From: an uncultured Spartobacteria bacterium
GTDB lineage: Bacteria > Verrucomicrobiota > Verrucomicrobiia > Chthoniobacterales > Chthoniobacteraceae
Length of the DNA: 64,000 nucleotides
Assembly (NCBI GenBank): GCA_903882875.1
Contig: CAIRYQ010000059.1
Location: 1-64,000 of the forward strand
Direction of reading: 5' to 3'
The notes beneath the pieces were generated by a model. That model was not told the DNA's origin. It saw only the letters and a program-made list of their open reading frames with translations, and did not search any database. A program made the position numbers and the translations under genes. Every line of letters starts with the position of its first letter. The first letter of the stretch is position 1. Below are positions 25,547 to 34,067 of this stretch, piece by piece.

Positions 25547-26195
25547 GGTGGGCTGTGGTTTGTGGTTTTGGGTTTGGTGTGAAGTGGCGCGGGTGCGCCG
25601 AAATGGGTGCGTGGGCGGGCGGATGGCAAAAGGCAGATTCTGAAGGCAGGAAGGCGGGAAAGTTCCGCTTGCGGGCCTCTTTCCTGATTTCCTGCTTTCC
25701 TCATTGAGCTCTTCCTCCGATTGCCATCCATCCGGACAGGCAGGGCGAAAACGGGCATTTTTCCTGCAAAACAGGGCTCTTCCTCGTTTTCCTTCATTTG
25801 AGGACCGGCATTTTCGATCAAAAATGCGGCATCTTTAATCGAAGATGTCGCATCTTTGATCGAGAATGCGGCATCGCTGATCGGAGATGGAGCGCCTGCG
25901 GCGGTGTCCGCGAGGGGTTTGGCGAACGGTGCGGGGACCTCGGCCGACGACACCGGGCCGCCTGCCGGGGCTGGGCGGCGGATGCCGGGATGTGGTGTGG
26001 GGTTCGTTCGCATGAGGGGCGGATTGGGGGTGACATCATTGCTTTACAAATTCTCCGGGCGGTTGTGTCAGGGTTTGTAAAAAAATCTTTGCGGAAATGC
26101 CGTCCCGTGGCATTTCCCGCCGCCCTTTCCTGGGCGCAGGCTCGTTCATCGCATGGTTCCGGTGGTGGTCGCCGGGCCCGGCCACGGGTCAGGGC
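25547..26195. other. intergenic region with tandem repeats, no supported gene
   Basis: A minus-strand open frame runs 25471-26013 but has a proline- and arginine-rich, shifting composition and overlaps the fibronectin-like gene out of frame, so I do not call it. The repeat at 25806-25894 is listed separately. Nothing else is recognisable before the first long palindrome begins at 26196. Confidence 0.4.
25806..25894. repeat. 21-base tandem repeat, about four units
   Basis: Units starting at about 25823, 25844 and 25865 share the pattern ATGCGGCATCTTTGATCGA with a few changes, flanked by partial units. The 21-base period equals seven codons. In the minus-strand frame it reads a heptad (SIKDAAF-like). 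If translated it would make a short amphipathic helix; if not, it is a simple slippage repeat. Confidence 0.7.
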
Positions 26196-26517
26196 CTGTC
26201 ATGCACTTTGGCAAAGGCGGCAGTGGATCGCGGGCCAACGGCCCTGGACAAGCCAGCCCAGGGCAAGCGAGGAACGAGCGCCGCCCTGGGTATTGTATGC
26301 AGGAACGGACAAAGCCCTGAAGGGGCGGCACATCTTTGCCGCGCAGGTGGCCACCTTTGCCCCAAGGGCGGCACACCTTGTCACGCCCTTTCAGGGCTTT
26401 GTTGGTTTCCTCCCCCTATCCCAGGGCGGCGTCCGCGAAAGACGCGGACTTGCCCTGGGCTGGCTTGTGCAGGGCCTTTGGCCCGCTGCTCGCCGCCTCT
26501 GCCAAAGTGCATGACAG
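26196..26517. repeat. 322-base imperfect palindrome (element A)
   Basis: Outer arms of 25 bases (26196-26220 and 26493-26517) match inverted with one mismatch. The next arms (26230-26267 and 26449-26486, 38 bases) match with two mismatches. Further inside, GCCGCCCTGGGTA pairs with TATCCCAGGGCGGC, and an AAAGCCCTGAA core pairs with TTCAGGGCTTT. The whole element can fold into one long hairpin. Its core is shared with the palindrome at 63549-63686, so this is a dispersed family of non-coding REP-like elements. No transposase lies inside. Confidence 0.85.
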
Positions 26518-26534
26518 TCCCAGAAAACCCTGCT

Positions 26535-26766
26535 TATCCGGTTGCTTGACACAGACAGGCTCGGCGAGGGCTTCGAGAATAGCCCAGCACTTCAGTGCTG
26601 GGTACAAGATGGTGAAAACGAGCAAAGTCCCGCAAGGGACGGCAGAACGCTCCTTCCGTCCCTGCCGGGACTTTGTTTTTCTGGAACCTCCGGTTCCCAG
26701 CGCTGAAGCGCTGGGCTATTTTCACGGCGTTCCCTTTCACCACGCGCTGTGTCAGGCAACCGGATA
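26535..26766. repeat. 232-base imperfect palindrome (element B)
   Basis: Outer arms 26535-26554 and 26747-26766 match inverted with one mismatch in 20. Inner arms contain AATAGCCCAGC facing GCTGGGCTATT, and AAAGTCCCGCAAGGGACGG facing a near-complement around 26658-26676. It lies 17 bases after element A, is built on the same plan, but has a different sequence. It ends about 110 bases before the sigma-factor start. Confidence 0.85.
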
Positions 26767-26840
26767 GGCATGCAGAAAACCAGCAGTGAGTCACTTGCAA
26801 CTCACATCAGGCAGCCGGCAACCCGCCCGCAACTGCCTGA

Positions 26841-26870
26841 TTGACACGCCGGGAGCGCCGGTGCTTATCG
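26841..26870 (+). promoter_or_regulatory. possible promoter of the sigma-factor gene
   Basis: TTGACA at 26841-26846 is a perfect -35 box. About 17 bases later comes CTTATC/TTATCG, a poor -10. The TTGACA overlaps the end of a small inverted repeat (ATCAGGCAG at 26806-26814 facing CTGCCTGAT at 26833-26841), which could be an operator. Initiation would fall almost on the ATG at 26879, giving a nearly leaderless message. Tentative. Confidence 0.25.
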
Positions 26871-26878
26871 CCGATGTC

Positions 26879-27625
26879 ATGACGGGTGGATTGCCAGCCA
26901 ATGTTGATTTCCAAAAGACACAGTGGTCGGTGATCGAGATCGTGAGGCGGAGGCCGGATTCGCCGGAGGCGAGGCGGGCGCTGGCGGGATTGTGCGCGGC
27001 CTACTGGTATCCGCTCTATGCCTTTGCGCGGCGGTGCGGACTCGGCGAGGAGGATGCGCAGGATGCGACACAGTCGTTTTTTGCAAAAATCGTGCAGGAC
27101 AATCTTTTCGCGGCGGCGATTCCCGAGAGGGGGCTGCTGCGCACGTTCCTGCTGGCGTCGTTCCAGAACCACATGGCGAATGAGCGGAAGCGCGAACTGG
27201 CGGCCAAGCGCGGGAGCGGCGCGGAAATGGTGCCGCTGGATTTCAGCGATGGCGAGAGCCGCTATCTCCGCGAGCCGGCGGATCCGATGACTCCGGAGAC
27301 TCATTTTGACCGGAACTGGGCGCGGACGGTGATGCGCGCGGCGCTGGCGAGCCTCGGCAGGCAAGAGGCGCGCGCCGGGAGGAAGGAGCAGTTTGAATCG
27401 CTGAGGGGCTTTCTCTCCGATGTGGAGGATGCGGACGGGGATTACGCGGCGGCGGCCGAAAAGCTGGGGATGACGGTGCAGGCCGCACGCACGGCGGTGA
27501 GCCGGCTGCGGGAGAAGTTCCGCAAATGTGTGCGCAGGCAAATCGCGCAGACGCTGGACTCGCCCGACAGCGCGCAGGTGGAGGCGGAGATGGCGGCGCT
27601 GCTCGCCGCGCTGGCCGAGGGGTGA
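26879..27625 (+). CDS. ECF-like RNA polymerase sigma factor
   Basis: A 248-residue protein from the ATG at 26879 (MTGGLPANVDF). Region 2 spans about 10-95 (WSVIEIVRRRPDS, YWYPLYAFARRCGLGEEDAQDATQ given as separate pieces YPLYAFARRCGL and EEDAQDATQSFF). Region 4 is at about 165-225 (YAAAAEKLGMTVQAARTAV, then SRLREKFRKCVR). The spacing between regions is longer than in ordinary ECF factors and matches the Verrucomicrobia/Planctomycetes ECF-like group, often paired with large Ser/Thr kinases. No such kinase is next to it. It follows two long palindromes; its targets are unknown. Confidence 0.8.
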   Translation: MTGGLPANVDFQKTQWSVIEIVRRRPDSPEARRALAGLCAAYWYPLYAFARRCGLGEEDAQDATQSFFAKIVQDNLFAAAIPERGLLRTFLLASFQNHMANERKRELAAKRGSGAEMVPLDFSDGESRYLREPADPMTPETHFDRNWARTVMRAALASLGRQEARAGRKEQFESLRGFLSDVEDADGDYAAAAEKLGMTVQAARTAVSRLREKFRKCVRRQIAQTLDSPDSAQVEAEMAALLAALAEG

Positions 27626-27662
27626 GGCGGATTCGAGATCACGGCACCGGAGACGCAGGAGG

Positions 27663-28574
27663 CTATTTTTTCTCCGGGAACAGCTCCGCCAGCAGCGCCG
27701 CCATGCGGTACCCTGCGAGCACGAGCCTGCGGCCGGAAATCTCATAAGCCTCGTGCGCGAATTCCGGCGTGAGCCGCGGCGCCTCCGTGTTGTCGGGATG
27801 CGGCCCCGGCGGGTATGCGCTCGTGCAGCCGATGAGGTGGCTCTCCCGCGCCCATGATTCCGCGCTCGCAGGTTGCGCGAGTTCGGTGAGCTTTTCCTTC
27901 GGGAAGCGCCGCATGAGTTCGCGCGCCTCCTCGCCGATGATCCCCTCGCCCGGCTTCGGCCGCGCGCCGACTTTCGGATTGGCCCACAGTTCGACCACCG
28001 CGCCTTCGCGCACGTCGAAGCGGAATGCCTTGTCCCAAAACGTGTGCAGATTTGCCGCCATGCCGGGCAGGAGGTCGCTGAAATGGACGCCGGAGATCAG
28101 GTAGCCGTTGCCGCCGCGATCATTCCATGTCGTCGCGTGCAACGGCTGGTGGATGTCGCCGACCCAGTGAAAGAGCATCCCGAGCGCCTTCGCGCGCTCG
28201 TCGGCGGGCGATTTGCCGTCGCGCAGCGTCTTCAGGTTTTCGCCGATGGCCCACACGACGTTCGGCCCCTCGGGGAGCTTGAAGGCTTTCCCGTCGTCGG
28301 TCTTGTCCGAGTCCACGTAGTGCCATGCGGACCACGGGTATTCCTTCTTCGGCAGCGCGCGCAAATCGTCCATCCAGCAGGAGACGGTGGTGAAATTGTA
28401 GGGCTGCCCGTCGTTGTAACGGCTGTCGAGCGTGGCGACCATTTCCTCCACCGCGGCGCGCACGCGCGGGCTGCTGAGTTCCCACGCGATCTGCCCGACG
28501 AGCATGTGTCCGCCCGCGTCCCATGCGTGTGCGGTGGCGGTGATCAGGAGTGCGGCGAGGATGGTTTTTTTCAT
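27663..28574 (-). CDS. secreted S1/P1-type nuclease
   Basis: A 303-residue protein. The signal peptide (MKKTILAALLITATAHA) would be cut to leave Trp as the first mature residue (WDAGGHMLVG), exactly as S1/P1 enzymes need for the zinc cluster. Other zinc ligands are visible in SAWHYVDSD, LFHWVGDIHQPLHA and HFSDLL, then HTFWD. The family uses three zinc ions to cut single-stranded DNA/RNA and to remove 3-prime phosphates. Here the enzyme would be periplasmic or secreted and serve nutrient scavenging. It follows a secreted OB-fold gene by 64 bases on the same strand. Confidence 0.88.
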   Translation of the reverse strand: MKKTILAALLITATAHAWDAGGHMLVGQIAWELSSPRVRAAVEEMVATLDSRYNDGQPYNFTTVSCWMDDLRALPKKEYPWSAWHYVDSDKTDDGKAFKLPEGPNVVWAIGENLKTLRDGKSPADERAKALGMLFHWVGDIHQPLHATTWNDRGGNGYLISGVHFSDLLPGMAANLHTFWDKAFRFDVREGAVVELWANPKVGARPKPGEGIIGEEARELMRRFPKEKLTELAQPASAESWARESHLIGCTSAYPPGPHPDNTEAPRLTPEFAHEAYEISGRRLVLAGYRMAALLAELFPEKK

Positions 28575-28638
28575 GGGGAAAATGGGCGGCGAAACTGGGG
28601 ATGGAAAATCCCGCGCAACGCCGCGTCTGTGTGCGCGC

Positions 28639-29067
28639 TCACGGAAGCACCTTGATCTGCTCCAGCTCGAACACACGCACCTGCAACGCGCCGTTCCAAT
28701 CCTCCAGCAGGCCGCCGACATGGATCGTCTTGCCGACGAACGCCGCAAGATCCTGCTTCGCAATCCCCTTCGCGCCGGACATGCCGAGAAAGACGAGCGA
28801 GACGGAGTCGTGGTGGTTCTTTGTGAAATTCAGGTAGCTCGTGGAACCGCTCCGGCTGCTGCCCATCGCCACAATTTTCCCCTCGAGCACCACCCGCCTG
28901 CCGAGCCGTTTCCGCAGCGCGGCGAGATCCGTCGGCGAATAAACCGTCTCGGCCACCACCGGGATCGCCGCCTTTGGCCTCGCCGGCTCCGCCCGCAACA
29001 CAGCCGGGGAAGCGGACAGACACATAGCGGCGCAGAGGGACGGCAAAATACCGGCGGGAAATTTCAT
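28639..29067 (-). CDS. secreted OB-fold-like protein
   Basis: A 142-residue protein from the ATG at 29067; upstream in-frame codons lack a signal sequence. The N-terminal hydrophobic segment (ILPSLCAAMCLSASPAVLRA) is an export signal. The mature part reads as one OB-fold: LRKRLGRRVVLEGKIVAMG, then STSYLNFTKNHHDSVSLVF and GKTIHVGGLLEDW, ending VFELEQIKVL. Such folds bind oligonucleotides or act as nuclease helpers. The gene directly precedes the S1/P1 nuclease, so it may present nucleic acid to the enzyme. The role is inferred. Confidence 0.65.
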   Translation of the reverse strand: MKFPAGILPSLCAAMCLSASPAVLRAEPARPKAAIPVVAETVYSPTDLAALRKRLGRRVVLEGKIVAMGSSRSGSTSYLNFTKNHHDSVSLVFLGMSGAKGIAKQDLAAFVGKTIHVGGLLEDWNGALQVRVFELEQIKVLP

Positions 29068-29573
29068 GGGGCGCTGCAGGTAATACGGAACATCGCGCAC
29101 CGCGCGAATGAAATTCGGGATCCGCGCGCGATGAGCCTTCGGAATGTGCCTCCGCCAAAGGACGGACTCGCGAGGCCGTCCGTCCGCCTGCGGGCGCATC
29201 GGATGATGAGCGCACCGGGTAGTGGCTCAGTTTGAAATCATTGCGCTGCTGGACTGAGACAATATAGGCCCCGAGAAATGCGGATGAAATACACTGTGAA
29301 TCCGAGAGGATTTCCCTTGCAGTGTTTCGGCAGGAAATTCCTTGCCGTCTTTTCGTGAATGCCAATGCGGATCAAATCAGCGCCGCGAAATTCTTGCGGG
29401 AGAGCGCCTCTGCCCCGAGCATTTCTGATTCTTTGAATCGTGACTCTCTCTCTGCTCATCCGCGCAGGATGCACAGATCAATCAGACTGTTCAAAGAATT
29501 TCAAATTGAGCCACTACCGCGCATACCGCGCAGGCTTGCCTTTCGCACGGCGATCTCTAAGCCGCTCCTCACC
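29068..29573. other. intergenic region between the OB-fold gene and panC
   Basis: About 500 bases between divergent genes. No supported reading frame is present. A small hairpin (AATCC GAGA GGATT) lies near 29299. The panC frame is open upstream to 29322, but that part does not look like PanC. The two promoters must lie here, but I cannot place them. Confidence 0.35.
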
Positions 29574-30407
29574 GTGAAAATCCTCCGCACCATCGCAGCC
29601 GCCCGGCGCTTCCGTTCGCAGGCATCCGGGCGCATGGTGCTCGTGCCGACGATGGGCGCGCTGCACGCGGGACATGCGTCGCTCATCCGCCGCGCGCGTT
29701 CGCTCGCCGGAAAGGACGGCGCGGTCGTCGTGAGCATCTTTGTGAACCCGGCGCAGTTCGGACCGAAGGAGGATCTCTCGCGGTATCCGCGTCCGTTTGC
29801 GGAGGACAAAAAATTGTGCGCCTCGCTCGGTGCGGATGCGATCTTCCATCCGCCCGCGGGGGAGATGTACCGCGCGGACTTTTCGACGTGGGTGAATGAG
29901 GAGAGCGTGTCGGGCGGATTGTGCGGCGCGTCGAGGCCGGGGCATTTCCGCGGAGTCACGACGGTGGTGCTGAAGCTCTTCACCATCGTGCAGCCGGATG
30001 CAGCGGTGTTCGGGCTGAAGGATTTTCAGCAGTGCGCGGTGATTGCACGGATGGTGCGGGATCTGGATCTGCCCGTGCGGCTCGTCTTCGCGCCCACGGT
30101 GCGTGAAGACGACGGCCTCGCGCTGAGTTCGCGCAACGCCTACCTCACGCCCGAGGAGCGCGCCGAGGCTCCGACGCTGCGTGCGGCGCTGCTCGCGGCA
30201 CGCGCGGCATTTTCAAAGGGCGAGCACAGCGCGGCGAAGCTCACGCGGATCGTGCGCGGGAAAATTTCGGCGGGCGCGCGCGTGGACTACATCGAGGCCG
30301 TGGACAGCGCGACGCTGAAGCCCGCGCGCGTGACGAAGCGCGGCGACACGATCGCGCTCGCGGCGTTCTTCGGACGCACACGGCTGATTGACAACATCCA
30401 GCTCTGA
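29574..30407 (+). CDS. panC: pantothenate synthetase
   Basis: A 277-residue enzyme that joins pantoate and beta-alanine with ATP, the last step to vitamin B5. The start is taken as GTG at 29574 (KILRTIAAARRFR) because homologues begin there, though the frame is open further upstream. The PTMGALHAGH motif (HxGH at 31-34), VSIFVNPAQFGPKEDL, PGHFRGVTTVV, FGLKDFQQ and SSRNAYL are all present. It lies 20 bases ahead of nadB on the same strand, so two cofactor-biosynthesis genes are probably cotranscribed. Confidence 0.92.
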   Translation: MKILRTIAAARRFRSQASGRMVLVPTMGALHAGHASLIRRARSLAGKDGAVVVSIFVNPAQFGPKEDLSRYPRPFAEDKKLCASLGADAIFHPPAGEMYRADFSTWVNEESVSGGLCGASRPGHFRGVTTVVLKLFTIVQPDAAVFGLKDFQQCAVIARMVRDLDLPVRLVFAPTVREDDGLALSSRNAYLTPEERAEAPTLRAALLAARAAFSKGEHSAAKLTRIVRGKISAGARVDYIEAVDSATLKPARVTKRGDTIALAAFFGRTRLIDNIQL

Positions 30408-30427
30408 GCGCGCACCCATTTCAAATC

Positions 30428-32014
30428 ATGCTCCACTTTGACTACGCAGTGATCGGCAGCGGGCTCGCGGGACTGAGCTTTGCGCTGAAGGCCGCGAAGC
30501 ACGGCACCGTTGCCATCATCACCAAAAAGGCGAAGGCCGAATCGAACACCGCTTGGGCGCAGGGCGGCATCGCTTGCGTGACGGACGAGGCGGACAGCTT
30601 CGAGTCGCACGTGCAGGACACGCTCGTGTCCGGCGCGGGGCTTTGCGACGAAGCGGTGGTGCGCAGTATCGTGCGCGACGGGCCGGGACGCATCGCGGAA
30701 CTGGTCGAACTCGGCGTCGCCTTTGATCACAAATCCGACGGCAGCCCGGACCTCACCCGCGAGGGCGGGCACGCGGCGCGGCGAATTTTGCACGCACGCG
30801 ACGCGACGGGCCGCGAGATCGAGCGTGCGCTGCTGGAGGCCGTGGCGAAGGAGCCGCGCATCACGCTGCTCGAAAATCACATGGCGGTGGATCTGATCAC
30901 GCTGCGGAAGCTCGGGCTTTCCGCGATGACCGATCGGTGTGTCGGCGCATACGTGCTGAACGAAATCACCGGTGACGTGCTCACGCTGCGCACGGACCGC
31001 GTGGTGCTCGCGACCGGCGGCTGCGGCAAAGTGTACCGCTACACGACGAATCCGAGCATCGCGACGGGCGACGGCGTGGCGATCGCGTGGCGCGCGGGCG
31101 TGCCGGTCGCGAACATGGAGTTCATCCAGTTCCACCCGACGTGCCTTTTCCACCACGAGGCGCGGAGTTTTCTCATCAGCGAGGCCGTGCGCGGCGAAGG
31201 TGGGCGGCTCGTGGATGCGAACGGGAAGGAATTCGCGCACCGCTACGATCCGCGGGGCGCGCTCGCACCGCGCGACATCGTGGCGCGGGCGATTGACGCG
31301 GAGATGAAGCGCACGGGCAGCCCGTGCGTGTTTGTGGACATCAGCCACAAGCCCGCGGATTTCGTGCGCTCGCATTTTCCAACGATCCACGAGCGGTGCC
31401 TCGCGCTCGGCATTGACATCACGAAGCAGCCAATCCCGGTCGTGCCCGCAGCGCACTACCAGTGCGGCGGCGTGGTGACGGACGCAAACGGCGCAACTCC
31501 CCTTTCCGGCCTGTCCGCCATCGGCGAAGTCGCCTGCACCGGACTTCACGGCGCAAACCGCCTCGCGAGCAACAGCCTGCTCGAAGCGGTCGTCCTCGCG
31601 CATCGAGCGGCGCATACTTTGGAAAATTGGCGCGCACCTTCCGAGCCGACGATCACCGAACTGCCCGGATGGAAAAGCGGCAATGCGACGGACGTGGACG
31701 AGCTGGTCGTGATCTATCACAACTGGGGAGAAATCCGCCGGCTGATGTGGGATTACGTGGGCATCGTGCGAACGGACAAGCGGCTCCAGCGCGCATCGGC
31801 ACGGCTGCGGAATCTGCAGCAGGAGATTCAGGAATTTTACTGGGACTTCAAGGTGACGACGGACCTCCTCGAACTGCGCAACCTCGCGACCGTCGCGAGC
31901 CTGATCGTGGACAGCGCGCTGCTTCGCCGTGAGAGCCGAGGGCTGCACTACACGCTCGATTATCCCGGGACAGATGATCGCTACGTGCGACCGACGGTGC
32001 TGCGGAAGGTGTGA
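30428..32014 (+). CDS. nadB: L-aspartate oxidase
   Basis: A 528-residue flavoprotein that oxidises aspartate to iminoaspartate for NAD synthesis. The FAD Rossmann motif is at the start (YAVIGSGLAGLSFALKAA). Further motifs are SNTAWAQGGIA, the substrate-loop segment EGGHAARRILHARDATG, the second FAD contact VVLATGGCGKVY, EFIQFHPT, and GLHGANRLASNSLLEA near the C-terminus. The helical tail is complete. It follows panC and ends convergent to the sensor-kinase operon. NadA and NadC are not in the window. Confidence 0.92.
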   Translation: MLHFDYAVIGSGLAGLSFALKAAKHGTVAIITKKAKAESNTAWAQGGIACVTDEADSFESHVQDTLVSGAGLCDEAVVRSIVRDGPGRIAELVELGVAFDHKSDGSPDLTREGGHAARRILHARDATGREIERALLEAVAKEPRITLLENHMAVDLITLRKLGLSAMTDRCVGAYVLNEITGDVLTLRTDRVVLATGGCGKVYRYTTNPSIATGDGVAIAWRAGVPVANMEFIQFHPTCLFHHEARSFLISEAVRGEGGRLVDANGKEFAHRYDPRGALAPRDIVARAIDAEMKRTGSPCVFVDISHKPADFVRSHFPTIHERCLALGIDITKQPIPVVPAAHYQCGGVVTDANGATPLSGLSAIGEVACTGLHGANRLASNSLLEAVVLAHRAAHTLENWRAPSEPTITELPGWKSGNATDVDELVVIYHNWGEIRRLMWDYVGIVRTDKRLQRASARLRNLQQEIQEFYWDFKVTTDLLELRNLATVASLIVDSALLRRESRGLHYTLDYPGTDDRYVRPTVLRKV

Positions 32015-32044
32015 CGCTTTTGCCCAAGAGCAGAAAGATGCCGC

Positions 32045-34063
32045 TCAGTTGCTGCCGACCTCGGGGAGCGGGAGCGTGACGCGGATGATGCCGGGGCTCT
32101 TGTCGGGATGCGGAATCTCGATGCTGCCGCGGTGGCTCTCGATGATCTTGCGCGAGACGGAGAGGCCGAGGCCGAGGCCGACGCTGCGCGTGCTCTGGAA
32201 AGGCTCGCCGATTTTCTCCGCGACATCGCGCGAAAATCCCGTGCCGGTGTCCTGGAACTCGACGGCGATGCCGGGCTTGCCAGACGATGGCGTCTCGGTC
32301 ATGCGGATGGTGATGGTCGGGTTCTCGGGGTTCGCCTGGAGGGCGTTGATGAGCAGCTCGAAAAATGCGTGCCGGAGCGCCTTTGCGTCGCCGGTAATTG
32401 TCCAGGGGGACTTCGCCTTGTCCATGTTCAGGGCGACCTTGGTCTTCGAAGGCTGGTAGCTGCTCGCATCGCTGCATGCGCCCTCGATGAGATCCGTGAG
32501 CTTCACGGTGTCGCCTGCTTTTCCGTCCCATTCGCGGCTGAGGAAATTCATCTGCTGGGTGAGGCGCACGATGCGCTTCACGCTGCTGCCGAGGACGGAG
32601 CTGAGTTCGCGGCGGACATCCGGATCATCGCCCTGGATGTCGAGGAGCTGCTGCATGGTGGAGACAGGCGTGACGGCGTTGCCGATCTCGTGCGCGAGGT
32701 GCCATGACATCTGGCGGACGAGGCGGAGCTTGCCGGCCTCGATTTCGAGGCGCGTGGCGCGCTCGTGCTCGGTGACGTCGTCGAGGACAAGCAGCGCGGC
32801 ATTCGGCCGGTGGCTGTCGCCGACGGTGAACGGGTGGATGGTGACGCGGCACGAGACCTCGGGCCGACCCGGCGGCACCCATTTGAACGGGACTGCGGGA
32901 TTTCCGCTCTGGATGACCTGGAAGATGAGGCTGCCGATCTGCTGCGGGATTTCCGCAAAATCCATCGGCCGCGAGGCCGCGCGATCGGGCGCGATGAGAC
33001 GGAGCGCGGCGGGATTCGCGTGGAGCACGCCGCAGTTCGAGCCGACGACGATGCAGCCGTTGCCGAGGCCGGCGAGGATGTCATCAATGAGCCCGTGCGT
33101 GGCCGCGAGCTGCTCATGGCGCCAGCAGTTGCGGATGGCGACGCCGAGTTCCTCGAGCCAGTGGAAGAGCTGCGTGAGTTCCTCGTCGGAAAAGGTGCCG
33201 CCGGTGATGCGCTCGTCGAGCAGGAGCACGCCGACGAGGGCTTCGCGGTCGTTGATCGGAAGGGCGATGGCGCTGCCGAGGGTGTGGAATTCGCGGCTGA
33301 GTTCGCGGTTGCCGCGGACCTCGGCGCTGTCTGCGCGGAGAATGCGGCCGTGCTGCGTGAGGTGCCGCCCGAGCCCGGTGGAGAGGCTGAGCGGGAAGTG
33401 CTCCACGAGCGCGGGATCGTGCCCGATGGTGTGCGCGGGGCGCAACCATTGGTCGTCGGACGCGGGCGCGCCATCCGTGGAGAGCGCGCTGGCCTTGCGG
33501 AGGAAGACGGCGGCGCGGTTCACGCCGAGAGCTTCGCGGAGCTGCTGGACGGCGTCGCGGATAAGTTCGCGGACATTCAGGCTGTGGACGAGGAGCGAGG
33601 AAAAATGGCGGAGTTCGTCGAGGCCGCGGCGTGGCGCGTACGGGGACGAATGGGAGGGGCCCGGCGCCTGCGTGCCAGAGGGCTCGGCTTCACTGGAAGC
33701 CGGCGCTTCGGCGAGTGCGCGGCCGAGGAGATACTGGAGGAGCCGCGCACGCACGGGCTTTTCGAGGACATGCGCGGCACCGAGGAGGTATGCCTCCTCC
33801 TCCCATACGCCGGGGCCAAGGCCGGAGAAGACGATGAGCGGGCAGTCGGGATCGAAGGAACGAATCTCGACGATGGAACGAGTCGCGACGCTGTCGGGAT
33901 TTCCGAGATCGAGGATGATCGCATCCACCGCGCCGCGTCCGAGAAGGGAGGCTGCTGCGGCTGCATCCTCCTTCATGATGACACGGAATGCGCCCGGATT
34001 GACCGCGGCCTCGATGGAGGCGGCGAATGAAGAATGCGCGGTGATGACCAGAAGGGTTTGCAT
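32045..34063 (-). CDS. sensor kinase with pseudo-receiver, GAF and PAS domains
   Basis: A 672-residue soluble protein from the ATG at 34063, four bases after the upstream kinase ends. The first 120 residues have a receiver fold: ILDLG carries a possible phospho-Asp and LEKPV the Lys, but the acidic pair of the first strand is replaced by ITAHSS, so it is probably not phosphorylated. GAF follows (about 170-330), PAS (about 335-450), then HisKA with the His in WHLAHEIGNAVTPV and an intact HATPase (LLINALQANP, DTGTGFS, GLGLGLSVSRKI). Most likely it works with the neighbouring membrane kinase. Confidence 0.82.
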   Translation of the reverse strand: MQTLLVITAHSSFAASIEAAVNPGAFRVIMKEDAAAAASLLGRGAVDAIILDLGNPDSVATRSIVEIRSFDPDCPLIVFSGLGPGVWEEEAYLLGAAHVLEKPVRARLLQYLLGRALAEAPASSEAEPSGTQAPGPSHSSPYAPRRGLDELRHFSSLLVHSLNVRELIRDAVQQLREALGVNRAAVFLRKASALSTDGAPASDDQWLRPAHTIGHDPALVEHFPLSLSTGLGRHLTQHGRILRADSAEVRGNRELSREFHTLGSAIALPINDREALVGVLLLDERITGGTFSDEELTQLFHWLEELGVAIRNCWRHEQLAATHGLIDDILAGLGNGCIVVGSNCGVLHANPAALRLIAPDRAASRPMDFAEIPQQIGSLIFQVIQSGNPAVPFKWVPPGRPEVSCRVTIHPFTVGDSHRPNAALLVLDDVTEHERATRLEIEAGKLRLVRQMSWHLAHEIGNAVTPVSTMQQLLDIQGDDPDVRRELSSVLGSSVKRIVRLTQQMNFLSREWDGKAGDTVKLTDLIEGACSDASSYQPSKTKVALNMDKAKSPWTITGDAKALRHAFFELLINALQANPENPTITIRMTETPSSGKPGIAVEFQDTGTGFSRDVAEKIGEPFQSTRSVGLGLGLSVSRKIIESHRGSIEIPHPDKSPGIIRVTLPLPEVGSN

Positions 34064-34067
34064 GAAA

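Noticed and set aside
24359-25582. A 407-codon Gly/Val-rich open frame on the plus strand
   Set aside because: It crosses from the DUF6883 gene through a hairpin into the fibronectin-like gene on the opposite strand; the Gly/Ala/Val richness reflects antisense GC bias.
25471-26013. A 180-codon minus-strand frame containing the heptad repeat
   Set aside because: It overlaps the start of the fibronectin-like gene out of frame, and its composition is mixed. Only the repeat itself is reported.
25806-26766. CRISPR array
   Set aside because: The tandem units have no unique spacers and the palindromes are not regularly repeated; no cas genes are present, and the PD-(D/E)XK gene at 13289 is not next to any array.
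26097-26767. Several open frames of 60-150 codons inside the palindromes on both strands
   Set aside because: They arise because both strands of a palindrome carry the same words; the peptides mirror each other and have no start signals.
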